Shown here piece after piece: positions 42,511 to 51,900 of a DNA stretch of 64,000 nucleotides; the stretch's first letter is position 1, and each line of letters starts with the position of its first letter. The notes beneath the pieces are model-generated. The model searched no databases, was not told the DNA's origin, and saw only the letters and a program-made list of their open reading frames with translations. Made by a program: the position numbers and the translations under genes. The stretch is from Aequorivita echinoideorum. GTDB lineage: Bacteria > Bacteroidota > Bacteroidia > Flavobacteriales > Flavobacteriaceae. Location: positions 186,001-250,000 of the forward strand of contig NZ_JAHCTB010000004.1 of NCBI RefSeq assembly GCF_018476645.1. The letters are read 5' to 3'.

Positions 42511-43602
42511 CACATTAAATCTGAAATGCATTATGTCTCCATCGTTAACAACATATTCTTTTCCTTCCACGCCCATTTTTCCGGCTTCCTTGACTTTATT
42601 TTCACTACCGTAATTTACATAGTCATCATATTTTATTACTTCTGCCCGTATAAATCCTTTTTCAAAATCTGTGTGGATTACACCAGCCGCTTGCGGAGCC
42701 GTTGCACCAATGGGAATGGTCCACGCCCTGACTTCCTTAACGCCTGCAGTGAAGTAAGTTTGTAGATCCAGAAGCCTGTATGCGCTTCGGATCAATTTGG
42801 CAGAACCTGCCTCGTCCAAACCTAAATCCTCAAGAAACATTTGTCTTTCTTCAAAAGTTTCCAATTCTGTAATATCAGCTTCAGTTCCCACGGCTAAAAC
42901 TAAAACTTCGGCATTTTCATTTTTTACCGCTTCCTTCACTTTTTCAACATATTCATTTCCGCTTGCGGCAGAACCCTCATCAACATTGCAAACATAGAGA
43001 ACGGGTTTATCGGTAATAAATTGAGAGTTGATAATAAACTCCTCGCGTTCGGCTTCAGATAATTCAATAGCTCGAACTGAAATTCCTGCTTCAAGGCCAG
43101 CTTTCACTTTGAGTAGCGCGGCCTCTTCTTTTTGAGCTTCTTTATTGCCAGTTCTAGCAGCGCGTTTCACTTTTTCAAGTTTTTTGTCCACCGTTTCCAA
43201 GTCCTTCAATTGAAGTTCAATATCTATAGTCTCTTTATCTCGAATGGGATTAACACTACCATCCACGTGCACGATATTATCATTGTCAAAACACCGTAAC
43301 ACATGTAGAATTGCATCGGTTTCACGAATATTACTCAAAAATTGATTGCCTAAACCTTCCCCTTTGCTCGCGCCTTTTACCAATCCAGCGATATCAACAA
43401 TCTCAACAGTAGCTGGCATAACGCGTTCGGGTTTTACCAGTTCTTCCAATTTCAATAAACGTTTATCCGGAACGTTGACAACCCCAACATTTGGTTCTAT
43501 GGTACAAAATGGGAAATTGGCACTTTGTGCTTTCGCATTTGAGAGACAATTAAACAATGTTGACTTTCCAACATTTGGCAATCCTACAATTCCTGCTTTC
43601 AT
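42508..43602 (-). CDS. ychF: Ribosome-binding ATPase YchF (OLA1-type)
   Basis: A 364-residue Obg-like P-loop protein that prefers ATP. Motifs: G1 GLPNVGKSTLFNCL (about residues 6-19), DIAGLVKGASKGEGLGN (G3 region), and a C-terminal TGS domain that includes AWTIPIGATAPQAAGVIHTDFEKGFIRAEV. The usual NKxD specificity motif is replaced by VCNVDEG, as in YchF. It takes part in translation and redox-stress control. A -7 box lies 20 bases upstream. Confidence 0.96.
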   Translation of the reverse strand: MKAGIVGLPNVGKSTLFNCLSNAKAQSANFPFCTIEPNVGVVNVPDKRLLKLEELVKPERVMPATVEIVDIAGLVKGASKGEGLGNQFLSNIRETDAILHVLRCFDNDNIVHVDGSVNPIRDKETIDIELQLKDLETVDKKLEKVKRAARTGNKEAQKEEAALLKVKAGLEAGISVRAIELSEAEREEFIINSQFITDKPVLYVCNVDEGSAASGNEYVEKVKEAVKNENAEVLVLAVGTEADITELETFEERQMFLEDLGLDEAGSAKLIRSAYRLLDLQTYFTAGVKEVRAWTIPIGATAPQAAGVIHTDFEKGFIRAEVIKYDDYVNYGSENKVKEAGKMGVEGKEYVVNDGDIMHFRFNV

Positions 43603-43622
43603 TACATTAATTTTTGAGGGTG

Positions 43623-43630
43623 CAAATATA
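43623..43630 (-). promoter_or_regulatory. -7 box for ychF
   Basis: On the minus strand TATATTTG fits TAnnTTTG, 20 bases before the start codon. No clear -33 element. Confidence 0.5.
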
Positions 43631-43767
43631 CATCTTCAAACTAAACTTTTGCTGAACTCCCGCCATCCTTTCTTTAAAAAGTTTAGGTTTTATTTAGATA
43701 AAATTTTGCAAGAACTTAACTATTATCCTAGTAGTTTTACTTCACAAAACATTAATAACCAATAGTT

Positions 43768-44250
43768 ATGAAAAAAATATTGATGAGTCTTGCAGTAGCA
43801 ACATGTACTGTTGCTGGAGTGCAAGCACAAGTAAACAAAACCGTTAAACAGGAATCTACCGTAAAGAGGGTTGTTACCAAAGAAGGTAGTGAAGTGAAAG
43901 TTAAAGAAATAAAAGACACTAATACTGAAGCCGGTGCCGTAATTGTAGAAGGTAATAATGAAACAAATCAAGAATTTCGCGAAGCTACAGTAAAGGGTCA
44001 AAATCAAGATGTTGTCGTGGACGATGTAAATATCAATGCTGCCAATGAAGAAAAGCTAATGGCTATTAAGCAGAGACAACAAGCCGAACTTGAAATGGCC
44101 ATAAAAGCCCAAAAAGAAAAAAATGAAATGGAGGCTGAAAGAATTCGCGCTGAGAAAAAGGCCGAACTACAAAGGCAAATGGAAGAAAAAAGGGCAATGC
44201 TTGAAAGAAGACCTGAAGGAATGTCTAAACTTAGCTCAAACAGGGATTAA
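43768..44250 (+). CDS. Secreted coiled-coil protein of unknown function
   Basis: A 160-residue protein with a signal peptide (residues 1-20, ending VQA) and then a highly charged body. The first part is Val/Lys/Glu-rich (KQESTVKRVVTKEGSEVKVKEI) and the second half (about residues 95-150) is a long Glu/Lys/Arg/Gln helix likely to form a coiled coil. No domain is recognised. It is a lone gene between ychF (divergent) and a bidirectional terminator. Similar small periplasmic proteins are common in this phylum and uncharacterised. Confidence 0.7.
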   Translation: MKKILMSLAVATCTVAGVQAQVNKTVKQESTVKRVVTKEGSEVKVKEIKDTNTEAGAVIVEGNNETNQEFREATVKGQNQDVVVDDVNINAANEEKLMAIKQRQQAELEMAIKAQKEKNEMEAERIRAEKKAELQRQMEEKRAMLERRPEGMSKLSSNRD

Positions 44251-44270
44251 TCTGTATTAGCTAATTTTTT

Positions 44271-44312
44271 AAAGAGTCTGTTTCAATAATCTGAAACAGA
44301 CTCTTTTTTATT
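44271..44312. terminator. Bidirectional terminator after the coiled-coil gene
   Basis: Perfect 15-base stem aaagagtctgtttca (44271-44285) / tgaaacagactcttt (44292-44306), 6-base loop, then T run. It also faces the decayed hydrolase frame that ends at 44308. Confidence 0.92.
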
Positions 44313-44529
44313 TGAGTAATTTTATCATCTCTCTCTTGTAAATTGGTGTATTTTCAAGATTATGCCCACCCATAGGCACCGTTACAAAATTGACTTGTTC
44401 TTTTGGAAGGATCTCATTCAGTTTCACGCTATTTTCGTAGTTGACCACCTTGTCCTTCTTCCCGTGAAATATGATTACCGGGCATTTTACATCTTTAATA
44501 TATTCGTGAGTTGGGAATTCATATTTTAA
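44308..44529 (-). pseudogene. Decayed alpha/beta-hydrolase, C-terminal fragment
   Basis: From about 44529 the minus strand encodes LKYEFPTHEYIKDVKCPVII, then FHGKKDKVVNYENS and PMGGHNLEN, the C-terminal part of a serine alpha/beta-hydrolase with its Asp strand (GKKD) and catalytic His (GGHN). The nucleophile elbow and the first two thirds of the domain are absent. Upstream, the reading frame stays open to 44625, but this section is made of a heptamer array and sequence that overlaps the lipoprotein gene. The frame has a possible start at 44625 but cannot be an active hydrolase. A remnant left by a deletion is the simplest reading. Confidence 0.7.
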
Positions 44530-44563
44530 GTTTATAGTTTCAAGTTTCAAATTCGAATAATTC
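44529..44563 (-). repeat. Heptamer array at the hydrolase breakpoint
   Basis: Five 7-base units (plus strand agtttat, agtttca x2, aattcga, ataattc). On the minus strand the core is tgaaact x2, identical to units in the rnz leader array. It lies exactly where hydrolase similarity begins. Confidence 0.65.
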
Positions 44564-44569
44564 GATATT

Positions 44570-45001
44570 TTATTTTTGAATGATATAACGAAAAGATTCA
44601 GCATTTTTAATAATTTCTTCACCATTCAATAAAAATTTCTCAACAACTAAGGTATCAGAACATTCACCCTTATTAACACATATTGTGAGATTTAAAATAT
44701 CTGTTTCTACATCATTTAGTTTCAGTAAATAATCTTGACCAGATTCCATATCTGTATAATCCAAATAAAGTATAATCTTCCCTTCAGTTTCTTCGAAAAT
44801 CAGCTGAATATTTTGGTTTCCACGTGTAAGCGTAATTTCTGAAGGTTTATAAATATTTTCTTCTCCAAGTAATGAATTACCGTCTATATCTTCAATTGAA
44901 ATGCTTATTTGTGGTATCAGTGGGAAAATATTCTCACAATCATCGTTACCACAAGAAAACATTATAATAAAACTTAAAATTATTATAATTTTATTTCTCA
45001 T
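44570..45001 (-). CDS. Orphan lipoprotein of unknown function
   Basis: A 143-residue protein with lipobox MFSC (Cys17), then CGNDDCENIFPLIPQISISIEDIDGNSLLG, predicted to be mostly beta strand. It contains four further Cys (two in CGNDDC/CEN and two in TICVNKGECSD) that could pair after export. The sequence is visibly more A+T-rich than nearby core genes and has no recognised domain. It overlaps the artificial 5-prime extension of the hydrolase remnant and ends about where the repeat array starts. Small exported lipoproteins of this kind are typical accessory genes in this phylum. Confidence 0.65.
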   Translation of the reverse strand: MRNKIIIILSFIIMFSCGNDDCENIFPLIPQISISIEDIDGNSLLGEENIYKPSEITLTRGNQNIQLIFEETEGKIILYLDYTDMESGQDYLLKLNDVETDILNLTICVNKGECSDTLVVEKFLLNGEEIIKNAESFRYIIQK

Positions 45002-45055
45002 AATTTAAATATCTTCCTAAACTAAATACCAACTGCCATTGGAAACTGAACACTT

Positions 45056-46906
45056 TCACTCCTCAACCCTATCCAACTCCACCTTCAAATTATCAATAAT
45101 AAACTCCTGCCTATCGGGCGTGTTTTTTCCCATATAAAACGAAAGCAATTCCTCAATGCTCATCGTTTTGTCGAGCATCACGGGATCGAGACGGATGTCG
45201 TTGCCTATAAAATGCACAAACTCATCTGGCGAGATTTCACCCAAGCCTTTAAAACGTGTGATCTCTGGCTTTGGTTTTAGCTTTTCTACGGCGTTTATTC
45301 GCTCCTCTTCGGAATAGCAATAAATGGTTTCCTTTTTATTTCGAACTCGAAACAACGGCGTTTGCAGAATGTATAAATGACCTTCCTTTATCAATTCAGG
45401 AAAAAACTGCAGGAAAAATGTAATTAAAAGTAAACGGATGTGCATACCATCCACATCGGCATCGGTGGCGATAACGATATTATTGTAGCGCAAATCTTCC
45501 ATGGAATCCTCTATGTTCAATGCCGCTTGTAAAAGATTGAATTCCTCGTTTTCGTAAACGATTTTTTTAGTCATTCCGTAGGTGTTCAACGGTTTTCCAC
45601 GCAGTGAAAAAACGGCCTGCGTATTTACGTCCCGACTTTTGGTGATGCTTCCGCTCGCGGAATCTCCCTCGGTAATAAACAACGTAGATTCCAGATTGCG
45701 TTCGTTTTTAATGTCCTGCAAATGCACACGGCAATCGCGCAGTTTTTTATTGTGAAGGTTGGCTTTCTTTGCGCGGTCCTTCGCAAGTTTTCGAATCCCG
45801 CTCAGTTCCTTCCTTTCCCGTTCAGCTTGGACTATTTTCCTTTGAATGGCATCCGCTGTCTCAGGATTTTTATGCAGAAAATTATCCAGCTGGGTTTTTA
45901 CGAAATCATTTATGAACGTGCGCACGGTTGGCAGATCGCCGCCCATATCGGTTGAGCCAAGCTTTGTTTTGGTCTGGCTTTCAAAAACCGGTTCCATCAC
46001 CTTGATGCTTATGGCGGCAACAATGGACTTTCGCACATCGCTGGCATCGTAATTTTTATTGAAGAATTCGCGGATTGTTTTCACCAATGCTTCCCGAAAA
46101 GCAGCCAAATGCGTTCCGCCCTGAGTGGTGTTCTGACCGTTTACGAAACTATGATATTCTTCGCTATATTGCGTTTTACTGTGCGTCATCGCAATCTCGA
46201 TGTCATCACCTTTCAAATGGATTATTGGGTAAGCACTATCCTCTTCGGAAATATTTTCGCTCAAAAGATCCTTCAATCCGTTTTCGGAATGGAATTTTTC
46301 ACCGTTGAAATCTATCGTAAGCCCCGGATTGAGGTAAACGTAATTTTTCAGCATTTTCTCCACATATTCATTTCTGAATTTGAAGTTTTTGAAAATGCTT
46401 TCATCCGGAATAAAAACTACTTTAGTTCCCTTTCGCTTGGTCGTTTCCTCAACTGGTGCTTCATTTGTCAATTCACCCAAGGAAAATTCCGCCGCTTTCA
46501 ATTGGTTGTCGCGAACGGACTCCACTTTAAAAAATACCGAAAGCGCATTCACAGCTTTGGTTCCCACACCATTAAGACCAACAGATTTTTTGAACGCACG
46601 GCTATCGTACTTTCCGCCAGTGTTCATTTTTGAAACTACATCTATCACTTTTCCCAATGGAATTCCGCGGCCGTAATCGCGAACTTTTACTTCTTTGTCC
46701 TTGATGCGCACCTCTATGGTTTTTCCTGCGCCCATTACAAATTCGTCGATGCAATTGTCGATAACTTCCTTTAAAAGGATATAAATTCCATCGTCCGGCG
46801 AGGAACCATCGCCGAGTTTCCCGATGTACATTCCCGGACGCATTCGGATGTGTTCCTTCCAATCGAGCGAGCGTATATTTTCTTCGGTATATTGCGTTTC
46901 GGCCAT
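45056..46906 (-). CDS. parE: DNA topoisomerase IV subunit B
   Basis: A 616-residue type IIA topoisomerase ATPase subunit. Motifs: [11 protein letters not shown] (about residues 19-29), [10 protein letters not shown] (ATP-binding Glu/Asn), [15 protein letters not shown] (ATP lid, about 109-123), [13 protein letters not shown], and the TOPRIM motifs [12 protein letters not shown] and [20 protein letters not shown]. The short length and lack of a GyrB insert favour ParE, the partner of parC at 21.7 kb. It is the only topoisomerase B gene in the window. Confidence 0.92.
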   Translation of the reverse strand: MAETQYTEENIRSLDWKEHIRMRPGMYIGKLGDGSSPDDGIYILLKEVIDNCIDEFVMGAGKTIEVRIKDKEVKVRDYGRGIPLGKVIDVVSKMNTGGKYDSRAFKKSVGLNGVGTKAVNALSVFFKVESVRDNQLKAAEFSLGELTNEAPVEETTKRKGTKVVFIPDESIFKNFKFRNEYVEKMLKNYVYLNPGLTIDFNGEKFHSENGLKDLLSENISEEDSAYPIIHLKGDDIEIAMTHSKTQYSEEYHSFVNGQNTTQGGTHLAAFREALVKTIREFFNKNYDASDVRKSIVAAISIKVMEPVFESQTKTKLGSTDMGGDLPTVRTFINDFVKTQLDNFLHKNPETADAIQRKIVQAERERKELSGIRKLAKDRAKKANLHNKKLRDCRVHLQDIKNERNLESTLFITEGDSASGSITKSRDVNTQAVFSLRGKPLNTYGMTKKIVYENEEFNLLQAALNIEDSMEDLRYNNIVIATDADVDGMHIRLLLITFFLQFFPELIKEGHLYILQTPLFRVRNKKETIYCYSEEERINAVEKLKPKPEITRFKGLGEISPDEFVHFIGNDIRLDPVMLDKTMSIEELLSFYMGKNTPDRQEFIIDNLKVELDRVEE

Positions 46907-47053
46907 AAAGATTTGGTGTAGGGTTGCTAATATAAATATACGGGAGCACTTGTGAAACCGATACTTGGGAAAGTAATCAACAAGAAATTGATGTGAATTG
47001 TTAACATTTTAAACTTTGCTTATTTCATTCAATATCATTTTATGAAAAAAATG

Positions 47054-48493
47054 TCAAAGGTTGGGATTTTCATATAAAGCGATAAAAACTCCTAATTGTG
47101 AATACTCTTGTTTTAGAGACCAAGTTTTAAAAATAATGTCCAAGGTTTCATCGGTCATCGTATTTTCTATGTTGCTCATTATAATGTATTTATCCTTATT
47201 TATATCGGGATAAGGAAAATAGCTGAAATTGGCACTATTTTCAAGAGCGGTATTCTCTGTGGTGTTAATTCTCACATAAGTGCCAATTTGACCTTTTGGG
47301 ATATTATGGTTATCAATATATTTTAGCATCTTCTTTTCAATAGAAAAATAGTTTAAATGGGCAAATGAACTATCCCACGCCTGCGCAATTTTAGGAGGAT
47401 AAATCCAGAAATGCCCAGAAATCAAACCAATTGATACCACGGGAATAAGCCATTTTTTAATATTGATTTGGTTTTTTTCATCGTAAAATAAATTTACAAA
47501 TAAGATCATTGCTAAAATATAGGCGATCATTAAATACCGAGGACCCGCTGGATTGCTGAACGGCACAATTCCAAAGAAAAAAACAATTACAAAAACTATT
47601 AACATTAAAAATGTTTTATGTGTCTCGCCATTAAATCTTATAGCTTGTTTTCGATATTTCAACAGTAAAATTGATAAAGGCACAATGATAAAGACCCTAC
47701 CAAAGTCAAGATAGAATTTTATATAAACAAGCACATTTTTTGCTATAGATTGAAACGTTGCCACTTCTCTGTGCTTTGCGAAATTTGTTTGTTTTGTAAT
47801 AATTGCCCATCCTATTTCGTGATATTGATAAATAGCAAAAAGTAGAAACGTTATTAAGCCGCTTACATATGCAAAAAGTTGTGTTTTCGAACTTTTTATA
47901 TAATGATTTCTATATAATACCCAGTGGCAGATACCTAAGGCAAAAAATATATAAACGCCCCGCAAATTTGTCAATAACGCACCCGCCAATGCTATGGCAA
48001 GCAATAGTGATTTATTTTTCAGAATAGCATTACAGCCCAATAAAGTGAAAAATAGAAGTAACATATCATTGTTCAAACTTGTGGTCTGGGCCAGTAACGT
48101 GGGCTCTAAGCAAATAAAAAAGAAAAGTAACATCGAAACATTTTTCGCGAATAAGGATTTTGCCAAAATGAAGAGTTGGTAAAATACCCCCATAGTAACG
48201 AGAAGTAACAATAGCCTTGATACCCAAAGGGATCTACCGAATATTTTCCAGATTAGCGCCAAACTCGTAATCCATAGTGGCGGATGGCCAGAGTTCATAG
48301 TGCTAGGAACAATGAAACTGCTAAAATTGTTTTCAAAAATCCAATTCGCGCGCCAAAATTTAGATAAGGCATCCCAAAAAAAAGGAATATCTAGGGTTAG
48401 AAAATATTCTATTATTAAATAAAGATAAATTGGAAAAAGATATTTTGCCTTTTCTGAAACAACTATTTTTTTGAGAAACTTTAAAAAAGACAT
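47054..48493 (-). CDS. GT39-like polytopic membrane glycosyltransferase
   Basis: A 479-residue protein with about 11 hydrophobic segments. Two loops carry features of GT-C enzymes of the ArnT/PMT type: FFWDALSKFWRANW in the first long loop, with a candidate catalytic Asp, and STMNSGHPPLW. A C-terminal soluble region of about 100 residues follows the last helix. It probably transfers a sugar from a polyprenyl-phosphate donor on the periplasmic side; donor and acceptor are unknown. It is more A+T-rich than the surrounding core genes and stands alone between parE and gap, so it may be an acquired gene. Confidence 0.75.
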   Translation of the reverse strand: MSFLKFLKKIVVSEKAKYLFPIYLYLIIEYFLTLDIPFFWDALSKFWRANWIFENNFSSFIVPSTMNSGHPPLWITSLALIWKIFGRSLWVSRLLLLLVTMGVFYQLFILAKSLFAKNVSMLLFFFICLEPTLLAQTTSLNNDMLLLFFTLLGCNAILKNKSLLLAIALAGALLTNLRGVYIFFALGICHWVLYRNHYIKSSKTQLFAYVSGLITFLLFAIYQYHEIGWAIITKQTNFAKHREVATFQSIAKNVLVYIKFYLDFGRVFIIVPLSILLLKYRKQAIRFNGETHKTFLMLIVFVIVFFFGIVPFSNPAGPRYLMIAYILAMILFVNLFYDEKNQINIKKWLIPVVSIGLISGHFWIYPPKIAQAWDSSFAHLNYFSIEKKMLKYIDNHNIPKGQIGTYVRINTTENTALENSANFSYFPYPDINKDKYIIMSNIENTMTDETLDIIFKTWSLKQEYSQLGVFIALYENPNL

Positions 48494-48620
48494 CTACAGG
48501 ATATTGATATGAAATTTGAATAATTTTTTAAACCGTCAATTAATTCAAAATCAACAAATAAAAATTTTATTGCATATAGAACCAATTTTAGACTTTTAAC
48601 GAGGTTGATAAATAATAAAA

Positions 48621-48643
48621 CTCCCGCTGAATCACAGCGGGAG
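48621..48643 (-). terminator. Rho-independent terminator after gap
   Basis: Perfect 9-base stem ctcccgctg (48621-48629) / cagcgggag (48635-48643), loop of 5. On the minus strand it is followed by ttttatt and starts 17 bases after the gap stop. Confidence 0.85.
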
Positions 48644-48660
48644 CAAATTTTTTATTATGA

Positions 48661-50109
48661 TTAATAATAAGTAAACCTGCGAACCTTTGCAATGTATTTT
48701 GCCAAGCGCATAACCTGGTGGCTGTAGCCGTACTCATTGTCATACCAAACATACAGTACCACGTTTTTGCCATCCTCCGTTACGATAGTTGCGTTGCTGT
48801 CATATATTGCAGGAGCTGAAGACCCTACAATATCGCTAGATACCAATTCATTGCTAAGGGAGTATTTTATTTGTTCTACCAAATCTCCTTCGAGGGCGTA
48901 TTTCTTCATCGTAGCGTTTATGCTGTCCACAGATGTGGTGCCTTGGACTTCCAGATTTAAAACTACCAAGGATCCATTAGGTACTGGGACACGGATGGCG
49001 TTGCTGGTAAGTTTTCCGGCAAGCGATGGCAATGCTTTTGCCACTGCGCTTCCTGCACCGGTCTCGGTAATAACCATATTAAGTGCAGCTGCCCGACCAC
49101 GACGGTATTTGCTGTGCATGTTGTCCACCAAGTTCTGGTCATTTGTATATGCGTGGATCGTTTCCAAATGCCCACGTACTACTCCGAAGGAATCTTCTAC
49201 CGCTTTCAAAATGGGTGTTATTGCATTGGTGGTACAGCTGGCCGCGGAAAAAATATCTATTTTTTCTGGGTCATAATCGGTATGGTTTACACCGTGAACG
49301 ATGTTTGGCACACCTTTGCCGGGTGCGGTCAATAACACTTTTGCAGCACCCTTGGATTTCAAATGTCTGCTGAGTTCCTTATCGTCGCGAAAAGCACCCG
49401 TGTTGTCAATAACCAAGGCATCCTCAATTCCGTACTGCGTATAGTCGATTTCCTCTGGATTGTTGGCCGAAATTAAGTGAACGGTTGTTCCATTGATTAT
49501 CAACGCATTATTTTCAAGGTCTGTGCGGACTGTTCCGGGAAAATCTCCGTGAATGGAATCATACTGAAGTAATGATGCGCGTTTATCCAAAACGGTTTGA
49601 TCCATTTTTCCACGTACCACAATGGCACGAAGTCGCAATTGGTTTCCTTTGCCAGTACGTGTCATAAGCTCGCGGGCCAAAATTCTTCCTATTCTTCCAA
49701 AGCCATATAGTACCACATCTTTTGGAACAATGTTTTTGGTTTCCTTGGCATTTTTCAATTTATCTGAAACAAAAGCCAAGGCATTTGAGTATTTATCGTC
49801 TTCTAAATGGAACTCGTATGTAAGTTTACCAATATCCAATTTTGCAGGAGGCAAATCCAGGGTTTTTATGGCTTGGGCAATTTCAACGGAATCAAAAATT
49901 GAGATTGGCTTTTGAACAAATTCCCCAGCATATTCATGCAGGTTCAAAATTTCGCTTACGTTTCTATCAATAAGCTGGTTGCGGAATAGTACCAGTTCTA
50001 TGGATTTATCATACCATAGGTCGCTCACGATTTTAATAAATTCTACGGAAGCTTTTCGGCGGTCTGTTTGAAAAGAAAGTTCTTTTTCGTAAACGTCATC
50101 AAAACTCAT
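48661..50109 (-). CDS. gap: Glyceraldehyde-3-phosphate dehydrogenase with N-terminal extension
   Basis: A 482-residue GAPDH, about 140 residues longer than the common glycolytic form. The Rossmann start VVLYGFGRIGRIL is at residues 132-144 and the catalytic Cys is Cys292 in SAASCTTNAITP; the catalytic His region is HAYTNDQNLVD, and the C-terminal WYDNEYGYSHQV is normal. The extra 130 N-terminal residues are helical and charged, with no recognised domain. Long GAPDHs of this type are known in several Gram-negative groups, sometimes beside a normal-length copy. Direction (glycolytic or gluconeogenic) and cofactor preference are not decided here. Confidence 0.9.
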   Translation of the reverse strand: MSFDDVYEKELSFQTDRRKASVEFIKIVSDLWYDKSIELVLFRNQLIDRNVSEILNLHEYAGEFVQKPISIFDSVEIAQAIKTLDLPPAKLDIGKLTYEFHLEDDKYSNALAFVSDKLKNAKETKNIVPKDVVLYGFGRIGRILARELMTRTGKGNQLRLRAIVVRGKMDQTVLDKRASLLQYDSIHGDFPGTVRTDLENNALIINGTTVHLISANNPEEIDYTQYGIEDALVIDNTGAFRDDKELSRHLKSKGAAKVLLTAPGKGVPNIVHGVNHTDYDPEKIDIFSAASCTTNAITPILKAVEDSFGVVRGHLETIHAYTNDQNLVDNMHSKYRRGRAAALNMVITETGAGSAVAKALPSLAGKLTSNAIRVPVPNGSLVVLNLEVQGTTSVDSINATMKKYALEGDLVEQIKYSLSNELVSSDIVGSSAPAIYDSNATIVTEDGKNVVLYVWYDNEYGYSHQVMRLAKYIAKVRRFTYY

Positions 50110-50143
50110 AAGGAAGGATTTTTAAGAGGGTTTAAAATTGGTG

Positions 50144-50151
50144 CAAAAATA
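50144..50151 (-). promoter_or_regulatory. -7 box for gap
   Basis: On the minus strand TATTTTTG followed by caccaa; it fits TAnnTTTG and lies about 34 bases before the gap start. TTTG elements upstream are not at standard spacing. Confidence 0.5.
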
Positions 50152-50192
50152 CTCATTTCAAACGTTTTCAGCTTATAATATTTCAAAATAAA

Positions 50193-50226
50193 AAAGCTGC
50201 CAAAATGTGTACATCTTGTCAGCTTT
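50193..50226 (-). terminator. Rho-independent terminator after the DegQ-like gene
   Basis: A 16-base stem with two mismatches (50193-50208 with 50211-50226) and a very small loop. On the minus strand it ends in a T run. It lies 20 bases past the protease gene's stop and before the gap promoter. Confidence 0.8.
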
Positions 50227-50245
50227 AATCTAATTGTATGAGATT

Positions 50246-51640
50246 CTATCTAAAAATAAAGGAATTCATATTTCCTTTACTATCCATAAAAGTCATTTTT
50301 ATGGGTGTTCGGGGATCGCGCTGGCTCATAATTTTCTTTACATCATCAATATCGTTAACAGCATTGTCATTTATTTGGGTAATGATAATACCTTCAAGTT
50401 TATATTGTGCAATGTCTGGCGTGAGCGCGCGTGTTACGGTTACGCCATTTTTCAGCCCTCTGTTTTTTAGTTCTGCCGAAGTGGTATTTTTCACCTCGAG
50501 GCCAAGGTCGTCTATTGAGAACGTTTCCAATTTCACAAGTGTAACGGGAATTACTTTTTCATTTCCATCTCTTAAAACAGTAACTTCAACTACATCATTC
50601 GGTCTTTTGGAACCCAGATAACCGGAAAGATCGGCAAATTTTGTTACGCGATATCCATCCAATTGTTTAATAATGTCACCTTGTTTTATACCCGCTTTGT
50701 CCGCACCGCTTCCTTTTTCAATACCGCCTACGAAAACTCCCTCTGCAGTGCTCAAGCCGTATTTTTCAACAAAATCTGAATTGAGATTGCCAACTTGAAT
50801 ACCTAAAATTCCACGTTGTACGTTACCGTATTCCATAATATCCTCAATAACTTTTCTTGCATTATTGGAAGGTACAGCAAAGGAATAACCCACATAACTA
50901 CCCGTTTCTGATGTGATTGCAGTGTTTATCCCTATCAATTCACCGCGTGTATTTACAAGCGCGCCGCCACTATTTCCACGGTTTACAGCAGCATCTGTTT
51001 GAATAAAGGATTGCGGATTGCCATCAAATTGGTTGAGATCACGCGCCTTCGCGCTAATAATTCCCGCCGTTACGGTAGACGTTAAATTGAATGGATTACC
51101 AACGGCCAGAACCCATTCGCCCAATTTGATATTATTTGAATCCCCAAAAGGAATGTATGGAAATTCATCGCTGCCATCGATTTTTATCAGGGCGATATCA
51201 GTCATTGGGTCCGTACCTATCAATTTTGCGGTGTAGGTTCTATTATTGTTTAAGGTAACTTCCAGGTTTGTGGCATTGGCAATAACGTGATTGTTTGTTA
51301 CAATGTAACCGTCTGGCGAAATGATTACGCCACTACCGCTACCTACCATTTCCCTGGGCTGACCGCCACCTTGGAAATATTCAAAGATATTGGTGGGTCT
51401 CGTGCTTACCGTTGTGTTTTTTACGTGGACCACGGCGTGCACACTTTTGTCAGCCGCTTGTGTGAAATCGGTTTCCATCGCATTTTCCATTCCTGTATAA
51501 TTTGTGGGAATGAAATTTGAAGAATTTGAATTTTGGGGCGCAAAAGAAATTGTTTCGTCTTTCTCCAGCAATTTGTAGCCACCTAAAGTCGCCGCACCGG
51601 CTACAAGCGCGACTAAAAATAAACGAATTGTCTGTTTCAT
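50246..51640 (-). CDS. Periplasmic HtrA/DegQ-family serine protease
   Basis: A 464-residue protease. An N-terminal signal anchor (residues 5-22) precedes a trypsin-like domain with catalytic His118 (VTNNHVI), Asp148 (MTDIALIKI) and Ser224 (NRGNSGGAL). Two PDZ domains follow (about 270-360 and 375-460), the first with GIEKGSGADKAGIKQGDII. Family role: degrading or refolding damaged envelope proteins. The gene appears to stand alone, with a terminator behind it and dapF divergent in front. Confidence 0.93.
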   Translation of the reverse strand: MKQTIRLFLVALVAGAATLGGYKLLEKDETISFAPQNSNSSNFIPTNYTGMENAMETDFTQAADKSVHAVVHVKNTTVSTRPTNIFEYFQGGGQPREMVGSGSGVIISPDGYIVTNNHVIANATNLEVTLNNNRTYTAKLIGTDPMTDIALIKIDGSDEFPYIPFGDSNNIKLGEWVLAVGNPFNLTSTVTAGIISAKARDLNQFDGNPQSFIQTDAAVNRGNSGGALVNTRGELIGINTAITSETGSYVGYSFAVPSNNARKVIEDIMEYGNVQRGILGIQVGNLNSDFVEKYGLSTAEGVFVGGIEKGSGADKAGIKQGDIIKQLDGYRVTKFADLSGYLGSKRPNDVVEVTVLRDGNEKVIPVTLVKLETFSIDDLGLEVKNTTSAELKNRGLKNGVTVTRALTPDIAQYKLEGIIITQINDNAVNDIDDVKKIMSQRDPRTPIKMTFMDSKGNMNSFIFR

Positions 51641-51887
51641 TTTACGAAAAATTTTAAGTTATAAAAGGTTTTAATATGCAAAGGTTATAGCAACACACTT
51701 ACATTTTATTATTAACTTGAATCCATTCCAACAGAAAGTTGGGGAATGAATTCCAAATTTTGAAGAATTCTTTTTTTAAAACAGCTCAACAAAATTAACT
51801 ACTGTAACTAGAAAATAGTATGCCAAAATCCAGCTTTTAACTTCCATTTAACGCGGTAAATAATTCTATTCCCGAAAGTGCTTTTTA

Positions 51888-51895
51888 TATCTTTG
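51888..51895 (+). promoter_or_regulatory. -7 box for dapF, implying a very short or absent leader
   Basis: TATCTTTG fits TAnnTTTG and ends only 5 bases before the dapF ATG (51901). Transcription would start within a few bases of the start codon. I see no -33 TTG at 19-base spacing. The rest of the 260-base spacer upstream holds no gene. Confidence 0.55.
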
Positions 51896-51900
51896 CGGCA

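Noticed and set aside
44308-44625. Intact 105-residue alpha/beta-hydrolase
   Set aside because: The nucleophile elbow and most of the fold are missing and the first 32 residues are array-derived or overlap another gene.
46109-46633. 174-residue plus-strand open frame
   Set aside because: It is antisense to the parE ATPase domain and shows no protein family features.
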